From: JBDLID01 sp039715055
GTDB taxonomy: Bacteria > Desulfobacterota > Desulfobulbia > Desulfobulbales > Desulfocapsaceae
Length of the DNA stretch: 12,694 bases
Direction: 5' to 3'
Assembly: GCA_039715055.1 (NCBI GenBank)
Contig: JBDLID010000090.1
Coordinates: forward strand, 1-12,694
Under the pieces are notes generated by a model. That model had not been told where the DNA came from. It was given only the letters and a program-made list of their open reading frames with translations, and did not search any database. The position numbers and the translations under genes are program-made. Shown here one piece after another: positions 4,020 to 10,312 of the stretch. Numbering within the stretch: position 1 is the first letter of the stretch; the number at the start of each line of letters is the position of its first letter.

Positions 4020-6353
4020 TAAATTCTCTATCTTGCTGATCGGCTTCCAGACCGGACCGGTTGCGGTATCAATAATCTGAACCCCCAGGCTGAGAAGCTC
4101 GTCCCGGACATTATCGGCTGCCTGGTAATCTTTTGCCTGCCTGGCCTCTTCCCGACGATTGATCAGGTCGTTGACTTCAGGGGCCAGGGGGCAGCCCTTA
4201 AGACGGAAGATCTGGACAATCTGATTTATTTTATAGAAGGAATCAAGAATGTACTTCTTCTGGTCACCGTCAAGATTGTTGACATGGAGGATGGGGTTGG
4301 TTTTTTTGATGAATTTATAAATCGCAGCCATCGCCCGGGAGACATTGAGATCGTCATCCATGGCCGTAAAAAACTCCTCCTCCATCACCGAAACATAAGC
4401 CGCCACTTCGGGGTGAGGCTTGCCCGGAGGAAGACAAAGCAGTTTACAGGTGAACTCGTCGATCCGCTTCAGAGCAGTTTTTACGGTCTGCAGACGTTTG
4501 AACGAAAAGTTGATCGGCTTTCGGTAATGCACCGAGAGCAGCATGAAGCGGACCTCTCTGGAGCTGAAGCCGCGCAGCATGACATCTTTTAATGTCACCC
4601 CGTTGCCGGCTTCATTGGACATCTTCTTTCCGTCGACCAGGAGCAGTTCAGAGTGGAGCCAATATTTGGCAAGGGGCTTGTCGGTCAGGGCCTCGGCGAT
4701 GGCTATTTCATTCTCATGGTGGGGGAAGATCAGGTCGCGACTGGAGGTGTGGATGTCCATGGTTTCCCCGAGCAGTCCGGTAGCCATGGCAGAGCATTCG
4801 ATATGCCAGCCGGGACGGATATTGCCCCAGTCGGTCTCGTAAAAGATACCTTTCTTTAACTCTGCCAGGGTGGATCGTTTCAGCAGGGTAAAATCTCTGG
4901 GATTATCTTTCTCATAGTTGTCGAGATCAACGGTCTTGCCCAGTTGAATTTTGCTCAGATCGACACCGGACAGCCTTCCGTATTTCTTGAATTTCGAAAT
5001 ATCGAAATAGATGGAGCCATTCTTCTCATAGGCGTAGCCCTTATGAATCAGCTCATGGGCGATTTCGATCATTTCGGCGACATACTCTGTAGCACGGGGA
5101 TAACCGCTGGCCTCCTTCACCTCAAGAGATCTGAGATCATCCATAAAGGAATCGATGTACCTGCTGGTGAATTCCGTTAACGACTGTCCCGCCTTGTCCG
5201 CACCCTCGATGGTATTGTCATCGAGATCCGTAAAGTTCATGTACGAATTGACCTTATAACCCTTGCACTCCAGGTAACGGTTGATCAGATCGGAGACAAT
5301 AAAACGCCGACAAAGAGAGAGGTTGGCCGGTTCAGAGGCCGTAGGTCCACAGGTATAAAAGGTCACCTGACCGTCATTGATCGGCTGAAACTCTTCCTTT
5401 TTCTTGGAAAGGGTATTGTAAAAGCGAAGTTGCGGCTTCTTCTCAGCCGGCTTTTTCTTACGGGTAAAAAGGGGTGTGGACAGGTAGCGCTCACCACCGT
5501 CGGGCAGGATAACCACCACATTACCGCTCTTAAGAGTTGCGGCCAGTTCAAGGGCGGCAAACATGGCCGCTCCACTGCTCATGCCAACCAGCAGCCCTTC
5601 CTTTCTTGCCAGGAGGCGTGCCGTACGAAAGGCATCGTCGTCATTGATATTGACAATCTGATTAGGCACATGTTTATCAAAAATACCAGGCTTATACGAC
5701 TCCTTCATATTCTTGAGGCCCTGGATTTTATGGCCACGATGGGGTTCAACGGCAACGATCTCCACCTCCGGATGCTTCTCATGAAACCAGGAACTGAGTC
5801 CCATGACAGTACCTGAAGTCCCCAGAGTGGCAACGATGTGAGTCACCTTTCCTTCCGACTGCTGCCATATTTCAGGGGCGGTATGATTATAATGGGCCAG
5901 CCAGTTAGCGTCGTTATTGAACTGATCGGTGAGAAAATACGTTTCCGGATGTTCACGGGCAAGAGCATAGGCCTTTTCAATGGCCCCGTCTGTGGACCTG
6001 GCCGCCGGCGTCAAAAGGATCTCGGCGCCGTAGGCCTGCATGATCTGACGGCGCTCAAGAGAAGCGGATTCGGGCATGACCAGAAGACAGCGGTATCCTT
6101 TGGCTGCACAGACCATGGCCAGACCGATACCGGTATTTCCACTGGTGGCCTCCAGAACAATCTTGTCAGCGGTTAATTCACCGCTTTGCTCACCTTCTTC
6201 GATCAGGGAAAGCGAAATACGTTCCTTGACAGATCCGCCGGGATTGGCAGCCTCCAGCTTCCCGCTCACTATCACCTGATTTCCCTGGGTCAGCCGGTTA
6301 ATGCGGATCAACGGTGTCTGGCCAATGGCTTCTAAAACCGAATTATATATCAT
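3993..6353 (-). CDS. Cysteine synthase fused to a catalytically altered cysteinyl-tRNA-synthetase-like domain
   Basis: The 786-residue product has two enzyme folds. Residues 1-300 are an O-acetylserine sulfhydrylase (CysK/CysM, fold-type II PLP enzyme): PLP lysine Lys43 in N-P-G-G-S-V-K-E-R, substrate loop T-S-G-N-T-G (70-75), phosphate loop G-T-S-G-T (178-182) and P-D-G-G-E-R-Y. All key residues are kept, so it should make cysteine from O-acetylserine and sulfide. After a Lys/Pro linker (299-307), residues 309-772 align end to end with cysteinyl-tRNA synthetase: C-G-P-T, F-T-D-L-D-D, G-W-H-I-E-C, F-P-H-H-E-N-E, L-L-S-V-H-Y and the C-terminal A-D-x-x-R-D-E-L-x-x-L-G part. The zinc ligands Cys335, Cys520, His545 and Glu549 are present. 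The HIGH position reads N-L-S-L (344-347), H-G-G-G reads H-T-S-S (535-538), and K-M-S-K-S reads K-M-S-N-E (577-581). Adenylate formation is therefore doubtful. The start ATG at 6353 has only a weak ribosome site. The frame is intact and the rest conserved, so this is not simple decay. Confidence 0.93.
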   Translation of the reverse strand: MIYNSVLEAIGQTPLIRINRLTQGNQVIVSGKLEAANPGGSVKERISLSLIEEGEQSGELTADKIVLEATSGNTGIGLAMVCAAKGYRCLLVMPESASLERRQIMQAYGAEILLTPAARSTDGAIEKAYALAREHPETYFLTDQFNNDANWLAHYNHTAPEIWQQSEGKVTHIVATLGTSGTVMGLSSWFHEKHPEVEIVAVEPHRGHKIQGLKNMKESYKPGIFDKHVPNQIVNINDDDAFRTARLLARKEGLLVGMSSGAAMFAALELAATLKSGNVVVILPDGGERYLSTPLFTRKKKPAEKKPQLRFYNTLSKKKEEFQPINDGQVTFYTCGPTASEPANLSLCRRFIVSDLINRYLECKGYKVNSYMNFTDLDDNTIEGADKAGQSLTEFTSRYIDSFMDDLRSLEVKEASGYPRATEYVAEMIEIAHELIHKGYAYEKNGSIYFDISKFKKYGRLSGVDLSKIQLGKTVDLDNYEKDNPRDFTLLKRSTLAELKKGIFYETDWGNIRPGWHIECSAMATGLLGETMDIHTSSRDLIFPHHENEIAIAEALTDKPLAKYWLHSELLLVDGKKMSNEAGNGVTLKDVMLRGFSSREVRFMLLSVHYRKPINFSFKRLQTVKTALKRIDEFTCKLLCLPPGKPHPEVAAYVSVMEEEFFTAMDDDLNVSRAMAAIYKFIKKTNPILHVNNLDGDQKKYILDSFYKINQIVQIFRLKGCPLAPEVNDLINRREEARQAKDYQAADNVRDELLSLGVQIIDTATGPVWKPISKIENLLQTTLEET

Positions 6354-6592
6354 CTGTTGAGTTCTCTATGGAAAATAATCCTGTTGGGACAACCAGAATA
6401 ACTCCGCTCGCCGGGACCGGTCAAGATAATTTTAAGGGTTTATTTTTGGGGCTGATTTTATCATTGCCCCGTAAAACCCGTAAAATCGCTGGCTTCATTT
6501 GCAGTTTATGCGGCTCAGTGAGACTTCCCACCTGCAGTCTGCTATTACTCCACACCAAAGCGTGAAAAACAACGCGTTTAGCGCCTGGCGGT
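6354..6592. other. Intergenic region with a compound hairpin
   Basis: No gene is supported in these 239 bases. Between 6436 and 6479 a nested fold can form: outer GGGTTT (6436-6441) with AAACCC (6474-6479), inner GGGGC (6448-6452) with GCCCC (6466-6470), and TGAT (6453-6456) with ATCA (6460-6463). No U-tract follows on the minus strand, so it does not look like a normal terminator for the gene at 6593-7060. It lies about 80-125 bases upstream of the fusion gene's start and so could belong to that gene's 5' region. Confidence 0.35.
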
Positions 6593-7060
6593 TTACTCAT
6601 GACGCTGACAGGCGTGACTCAGGTACCACAGCCGCATCAGGGCCTCTCGTATTTCCTCATCTTCAATTCCCTCCAGCTGCCGGGCAAAGGCCTGTCGCTT
6701 ATTGTCTGGAGGTGACTGAAACGAAACGCCTGCTTTCTTTTCAGGTTCACGGCTGTCTTTTTCAACCGCCAGAACGAAACGGATATCGGCAAAAGCTGTG
6801 CCCTTAACGGCCCGGTTGCACCGCTCCAGCAGAAACTGCTTCTGATACTGCAGCTGTTGGAGCCACGAAGAATTTTCCACCTCGACCCAGAGGACCTTTT
6901 TGATAATCTTGACCGGCATTGCATGGGATGCAGTAGGCTGGTCGGCTATCTCAGGCCATCGTAGAAAAACAGAGTGGAGCTCCAGCTGCTCCTGCCAGCC
7001 CCTCTCCTTCATATAGCCCGTCAAAAACTGGGGCAATGAATCAAAATCCTTTTTTTTCAT
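6593..7060 (-). CDS. DUF721/DciA-like protein, 155 aa
   Basis: Residues 8-102 fit the DUF721 family: an N-terminal helix, the segment V-F-L-R-W-P-E-I-A (31-39) where the family has W-x-x-I-V-G, then H-A-M-P-V-K-I-I-K-K-V-L-W-V-E-V (46-61), and S-S-W-L-Q-Q-L-Q-Y-Q-K-Q-F-L-L-E-R (64-80), where family members have S-x-W-A-x-x-L. Members of this family include DciA, which loads the replicative helicase in bacteria without DnaC. Many others are uncharacterised, so a helicase-loading role here is family inference. The tail (105-155) is charged and helical. It is a stand-alone cytoplasmic protein, transcribed in the same direction as its neighbours but with gaps of about 207 bases upstream and 239 downstream. 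The ATG at 7060 lacks a recognisable ribosome binding site. Confidence 0.8.
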   Translation of the reverse strand: MKKKDFDSLPQFLTGYMKERGWQEQLELHSVFLRWPEIADQPTASHAMPVKIIKKVLWVEVENSSWLQQLQYQKQFLLERCNRAVKGTAFADIRFVLAVEKDSREPEKKAGVSFQSPPDNKRQAFARQLEGIEDEEIREALMRLWYLSHACQRHE

Positions 7061-7267
7061 TGGGCCGGTATTAATTTTTTAAAACCTTCTCAGCAAAACA
7101 ACACCGTTCAGTTTACTGCACCGATTCGTTTACAGCAAGGAGGTAATAGGATGATCGACACAAGGCAAATGCACTTTAACAGTCTACAATTACTAACAAT
7201 ACGGAGAACAGCGCTGCCCATCGTTACCATCTGTTGTATTGCAAAATCAACCCCAAGACCCTGCGGT

Positions 7268-7843
7268 TCAGTCTCCAATGTGCTGTTCGGTAAATACAGC
7301 CATCATCTCATGGATCGCATGGGGCGGCCGGGCATCGAAGTAGTGATCAACAACGGCATGACCGATTTCATGAGCAAGCAGCTGCAGTCGTGTATCCCGA
7401 ACGGAAATATATACGGTTTTCAAGGAAAAGGAATAGTAGGCACAATAATCAACATCTTTTCCGTATTGTTTTCTGTAAAATGCTGCCACACCTTTTTTAT
7501 TCGGCAGCAGCATGATCTTGAGTTGCATGTCGTCGGCAGGGAACATGTTGAGGATCACCTGCACCCTGTCAATGATCAGGTTTGTTTTTGCCGTGACCTC
7601 ATCTTCCACCGAGACAATCTTCTTTGTCTTAATCACCCTTTTCATGTTCTTACTCAGTCGCAACTTCCTGTTGAACTCAAGCAGCAATTCCCTCCGCTCA
7701 TAGACCAGTTCACCATAGCGGGACTGCAGTGCCATGACTGATGCGGGATAAGCGAGAACCAGTCCGACAAAGACAATCAACATCAACAGACCTCTGCAAT
7801 AACAGTTGATCACCCATTTTCTACCATGTCGCAGTTTGCTCAT
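7268..7843 (-). CDS. Membrane-anchored HExxH metallopeptidase-like protein, 191 aa
   Basis: The ATG at 7843 is preferred over an in-frame TTG at 7867 because GGAAGAG lies just upstream, though the longer form is possible. An N-terminal hydrophobic segment (about residues 12-35) forms an anchor or signal peptide. The body carries the zinc motif H-E-I-G-H (158-162) in the context L-L-A-H-E-I-G-H-A-V-V-D-H. An acidic residue 17 further on (Glu179, in H-E-M-M-A) is a candidate third ligand. This is the gluzincin pattern, but I cannot place it in a named MEROPS family. The catalytic domain is only about 150 residues, which is short for M48. It is the last of three genes, 30 bases after the HAMP protein stop, so it is probably co-transcribed. 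It most likely acts on envelope substrates outside the inner membrane. Proteolysis is inferred from the motif alone. Confidence 0.8.
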   Translation of the reverse strand: MSKLRHGRKWVINCYCRGLLMLIVFVGLVLAYPASVMALQSRYGELVYERRELLLEFNRKLRLSKNMKRVIKTKKIVSVEDEVTAKTNLIIDRVQVILNMFPADDMQLKIMLLPNKKGVAAFYRKQYGKDVDYCAYYSFSLKTVYISVRDTRLQLLAHEIGHAVVDHYFDARPPHAIHEMMAVFTEQHIGD

Positions 7844-7873
7844 CCGACTCTTCCGCCCTTTTGGCAAACTCCG

Positions 7874-8494
7874 CTACAACGGTTCTTTTTTTTCCGCATC
7901 CACCAGGGTGAACGAGGTGCTCAGGGCATGAATTTCACTATTTTTCTTTTTGATGACTTCATGAACATTACCAAAGTCCTCCATATTGGCTCCGCTCCCG
8001 TGCAGTTGTTCACAGAGGATGAGCAGGTCATCAATGGATCTTGATTCTTCTCTGATTTGACCGATGGTCTGTGATAGATCGGCATTAAAGGTATTAATAA
8101 GAGCAGCCAACTCTTTACCTTCATCACTGCTGCGCAGGTGAATGGTCTCATCAAGACGTCCATTGATCATACTCTTCAAAGCCTTTTCAAAACGAAATAT
8201 CGGCCCGGCCACCCGATGGGTAATGAACATGGTGGCAAGCACCAGCAGACTGCCGCCGATGATCATAAAAACCCAATGAGCCGCGACGGTCTGTTTGATG
8301 AGCATCAGGGGAGTCCGCCCCAGTTGAAGATCATTGTCGGTATAGGAAATCGTCATTGTATCAGCGGACAAAAAGGCCAGAATCAAAGAAAAGACAACGC
8401 AGCCAATGATCACAAAGACAAAGTAGCCTAGAATCATACGGCCCTGAAGATCCTTTTTGATAAAATAGTTTTTCCTTTTAAAGATCTTGCTCAT
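7874..8494 (-). CDS. Two-TM HAMP-domain membrane protein without an output domain, 206 aa
   Basis: A basic N-terminus (K-I-F-K-R-K) is followed by TM1 (about 20-43), a very short loop of about 28 residues (44-71) and TM2 (about 72-91). A HAMP domain follows (about 92-145), with the marker Pro98 in A-G-P-I and the D-E-x-x-x-L-x-x-x-I-N-x-F pattern. The remaining residues to 206 are a coiled-coil-like cytoplasmic helix rich in charged residues. There is no methyl-accepting, kinase, cyclase or GGDEF domain. It could sense a membrane or periplasmic state and signal by binding a partner, but the partner is not in the window. Its ATG overlaps the stop of the preceding gene by four bases (ATGA), so translation is probably coupled to the SurA-N-like gene. 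The metallopeptidase gene follows 30 bases later. Confidence 0.85.
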   Translation of the reverse strand: MSKIFKRKNYFIKKDLQGRMILGYFVFVIIGCVVFSLILAFLSADTMTISYTDNDLQLGRTPLMLIKQTVAAHWVFMIIGGSLLVLATMFITHRVAGPIFRFEKALKSMINGRLDETIHLRSSDEGKELAALINTFNADLSQTIGQIREESRSIDDLLILCEQLHGSGANMEDFGNVHEVIKKKNSEIHALSTSFTLVDAEKKEPL

Positions 8495-9219
8495 CGTTTT
8501 TCGCCCTCTTCGTAAATAATGATCGAGGCATTGGTACTCAGCTCCTGGATCCAGCCCGAGATCATCTGCTCCTTTTGATCTTCCGCAAGAAGAAGCTGCA
8601 CAGACTCTCTTGACGGCAGAGTAGAGCTGCTGCCGTCAAGCTCTTCAATCCGCTCCAGTCGAATTTTATCCATGCTGTTTCCGGTGTCCTGCCACTGAAC
8701 AATCTGGCCGGGCTCCTTATCAAACAGGAGAATGGCAAGTGGGGTCGGCAGCTCATCAAACAGAATTTCCTGGCTGGACTCACTGTCAACATCCTTTTGA
8801 TTCCCATTGATGACGGTAAAGACAAATTGCTTGCCATAGCGGGACAGATATCGATCAATCCGGGCCGGGTCCACTTTCACCGTCAGCGACTCATACTGTC
8901 GATCGGTAAGAATTTTAACCAGAGACTGTTCATAATAATTTTTCAACGCCTGGCGAAAACTCTCCTCGGTGTCAATTCCCTGCCGCTGGGCTTCCTGAAT
9001 GAGAAGTTCCCGGTTGATTAGTGGCCGGTAACGATCCACATCATTGTCGTTATCATTGAGGAGGAGGTGTTTTTCTTCAAGATCTTCCCTTGAAAAATGG
9101 TGGTCGTTTACTGTCAAAACAACATCATCTGTCACACTACTGTCTTCCGCAGTAAACAGAAAAACAGTGAGCAGTGTCACCCCAATTGCAAACAGCAGTA
9201 TCGTAATCAAATATTTCAT
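8491..9219 (-). CDS. Membrane-anchored SurA-N-like periplasmic chaperone, 242 aa
   Basis: The frame extends upstream to a TTG at 9327, but that stretch is Cys-rich and not protein-like; the ATG at 9219 starts a clean membrane anchor or signal peptide (hydrophobic about 4-22). After an acidic spacer comes a segment of SurA-N/PpiC-like type: V-L-T-V-N-D-H-H-F-S-R-E-D-L-E-E (about 34-49), then R-P-L-I-N-R-E-L-L-I-Q-E-A-Q-R-Q-G-I (65-82) and further helices to about 125. Such proteins hold unfolded outer-membrane or exported proteins. No parvulin catalytic motif is clear in the second half, so isomerase activity is not supported. It is the first gene of a three-gene operon with the HAMP protein (four-base overlap) and the metallopeptidase. 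A promoter about 110 bases upstream fits. Confidence 0.78.
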   Translation of the reverse strand: MKYLITILLFAIGVTLLTVFLFTAEDSSVTDDVVLTVNDHHFSREDLEEKHLLLNDNDNDVDRYRPLINRELLIQEAQRQGIDTEESFRQALKNYYEQSLVKILTDRQYESLTVKVDPARIDRYLSRYGKQFVFTVINGNQKDVDSESSQEILFDELPTPLAILLFDKEPGQIVQWQDTGNSMDKIRLERIEELDGSSSTLPSRESVQLLLAEDQKEQMISGWIQELSTNASIIIYEEGEKR

Positions 9220-9331
9220 ACTTTTCAGACCAACAAAAAAAGGTAAACAACCATATGAACAAGACCTGGTCAGCCTCAATGAACAATGTGACCCGCAGAA
9301 TCGATATTGAAAACCTGCACTGATCAAATTA

Positions 9332-9360
9332 ATTATGAACCCGGATCAATGAAATAACAA
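9332..9360 (-). promoter_or_regulatory. Sigma-70-type promoter for the chaperone/HAMP/peptidase operon
   Basis: On the minus strand TTGTTA (RC of 9355-9360) is followed after exactly 17 bases by CATAAT (RC of 9332-9337, five of six to consensus). Transcription would begin near 9325 and leave a leader of about 105 nt before the ATG at 9219. Confidence 0.5.
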
Positions 9361-9471
9361 GTGTTAGTCCGTATTGTTATCATATTACACCTGACAGAAG
9401 TGCAACAGGTACGGTTTGAAAAAGGCAGGAGAGGAGTGTGAGCAGGGACTGAGCCGACGACAACCACTAAT

Positions 9472-9512
9472 GACAGCAGGGGCGGGAGATTGGCTCTCCC
9501 TCCCCTGCTGTC
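9472..9512. repeat. Long inverted repeat, 17 paired bases with one mismatch, five-base loop
   Basis: GACAGCAGGGG (9472-9482) pairs with CCCCTGCTGTC (9502-9512), and GGGAGA (9484-9489) with TCTCCC (9495-9500), around the loop TTGGC; only the C9483/T9501 position is unpaired. It lies 66 bases beyond the stop of the ComEA-like gene. Neither strand shows a U-tract after the stem, so it is not a standard intrinsic terminator although its position would suit one for that gene. Confidence 0.7.
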
Positions 9513-9578
9513 CCAGGCTCTGTTGAATAGATGATGGCAGGCTGATGCTTTTTTGCTTTGAATTGCGGATTGGTCTTT

Positions 9579-9911
9579 TCAGGACTGTTGTTTTCCGGCA
9601 TGCACAAAAGGCTTGATTCTGGCCAGTTTCTTCTCGCCGATGCCCTTAACCTCGATCAACTGCTCAATGTTACTGAAGCTGCCGTTTTCGGTGCGATAGT
9701 TGATAATCTGCTCTGCTGTTTTCGGCCCGATACCCGGCAAAGTTGTCAACAGATCAGCGGAAGCAAAATTGATATCGACCATTTCAACCTGCTCATCAAC
9801 CTGTTGAATCTGTTTCGCTACCCCGGGTTGGGCCATGCTGATTGAAGCACCGAACATGGAACAGAGAAGGAAAAGGGAGGTAAGAATGGCCAGTGTAGTG
9901 TTTTTTTTCAT
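9579..9911 (-). CDS. Exported ComEA-like helix-hairpin-helix protein, 110 aa
   Basis: A signal peptide (M-K-K-N, hydrophobic 7-24, cleavage probably after S-M-A at 25-27) precedes an acidic linker and a double helix-hairpin-helix domain. This reads V-D-I-N-F-A-S-A-D-L-L-T-T-L-P-G-I-G (45-62), then K-T-A-E-Q-I-I-N-Y-R, then L-I-E-V-K-G-I-G-E-K-K-L-A-R-I-K (85-100). This is the ComEA C-terminal layout, which binds double-stranded DNA without sequence preference. In competent bacteria ComEA holds incoming DNA in the periplasm. No other competence gene is visible here, and such short forms are widespread, so a role in uptake is only possible. A strong ribosome site (AAGGAG, seven bases before the ATG at 9911) supports the start. 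It is apparently monocistronic. Confidence 0.88.
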   Translation of the reverse strand: MKKNTTLAILTSLFLLCSMFGASISMAQPGVAKQIQQVDEQVEMVDINFASADLLTTLPGIGPKTAEQIINYRTENGSFSNIEQLIEVKGIGEKKLARIKPFVHAGKQQS

Positions 9912-10190
9912 TTGTCGTCTCCTTGTTTTCTAGATGAGATTAAACTTTCAACAGCACCCTGAAACAGATGAATCCGCCAAAATCTCTGAAGGTGCAGCCA
10001 CCGGACTATGAACTCTTTTCCGACAGAACAATCACCGTTCAGCTGCAAACTTGACGAAACCATCACTTAAGCATCTACGAACAAGTCTACGATCGTGATC
10101 CTACTTTTTTCCGACATTGGAGCTGGCCAGGTAAAAAAACACCATTTTTTTTATGGACAGCTCCTCAAAGCCCCACAAAATAATACAGTA

Positions 10191-10218
10191 ATAGTATAAT
10201 ATAATTATATTTTTTCAA
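10191..10218 (-). promoter_or_regulatory. Candidate promoter for the ComEA-like gene
   Basis: On the minus strand TTGAAA (RC of 10213-10218) is followed after 16 bases by TACTAT (RC of 10191-10196), inside an A+T-rich block. The leader would be about 270 nt, which is long, and A+T-rich DNA gives such matches by chance. Confidence 0.28.
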
Positions 10219-10238
10219 GAACACTGCCTGATCAACAG

Positions 10239-10262
10239 AAAACGGTATTTTTTTGAAAACCG
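10239..10262 (-). terminator. Weak terminator candidate after the GDP-fucose synthase gene
   Basis: On the minus strand CGGT (RC of 10259-10262) pairs with ACCG (RC of 10243-10246), with additional A-T pairs inside, and is followed by TTTT (RC of 10239-10242). The stem is short and A+T-rich, so confidence is low. Confidence 0.28.
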
Positions 10263-10312
10263 AACGTTAACTCAAGATTGCCGTCCTCAGACAGCATGAA
10301 AGGAACTACTTT

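Larger units (their letters stand above)
9220..9578. other. Intergenic region with operon promoter and a long hairpin
   Basis: No gene is supported here. The right-hand part carries the hairpin at 9472-9512, and the centre carries the minus-strand promoter at 9332-9360. The stretch 9220-9331 would be the untranslated leader of the three-gene operon; it is purine-poor near the start codon and the ribosome site for the ATG at 9219 is weak. Confidence 0.5.
9912..10312. other. Intergenic region, 401 bases, no gene seen
   Basis: Apart from the ribosome site for the ComEA-like gene, this stretch holds a strongly A+T-rich block at about 10177-10216 and the weak signals listed separately (a promoter candidate and a terminator candidate). 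A short stem GCCGTC/GACAGC (10280-10285 with 10290-10295, loop CTCA) lies just past the fucose synthase stop on the minus strand. No conserved reading frame or recognisable RNA gene is apparent. Confidence 0.45.

Noticed and set aside
7061..7150. Promoter for the DUF721 gene (TTGCTG, 17 bases, TAATAC on the minus strand)
   Set aside because: Only about half the positions in each box match consensus, in A+T-rich DNA.
9220..9327. Upstream extension of the SurA-N-like protein to a TTG at 9327
   Set aside because: The extra residues are Cys/Arg-rich and would precede an otherwise proper signal anchor beginning at the ATG at 9219; the extension would also begin just downstream of the predicted promoter.
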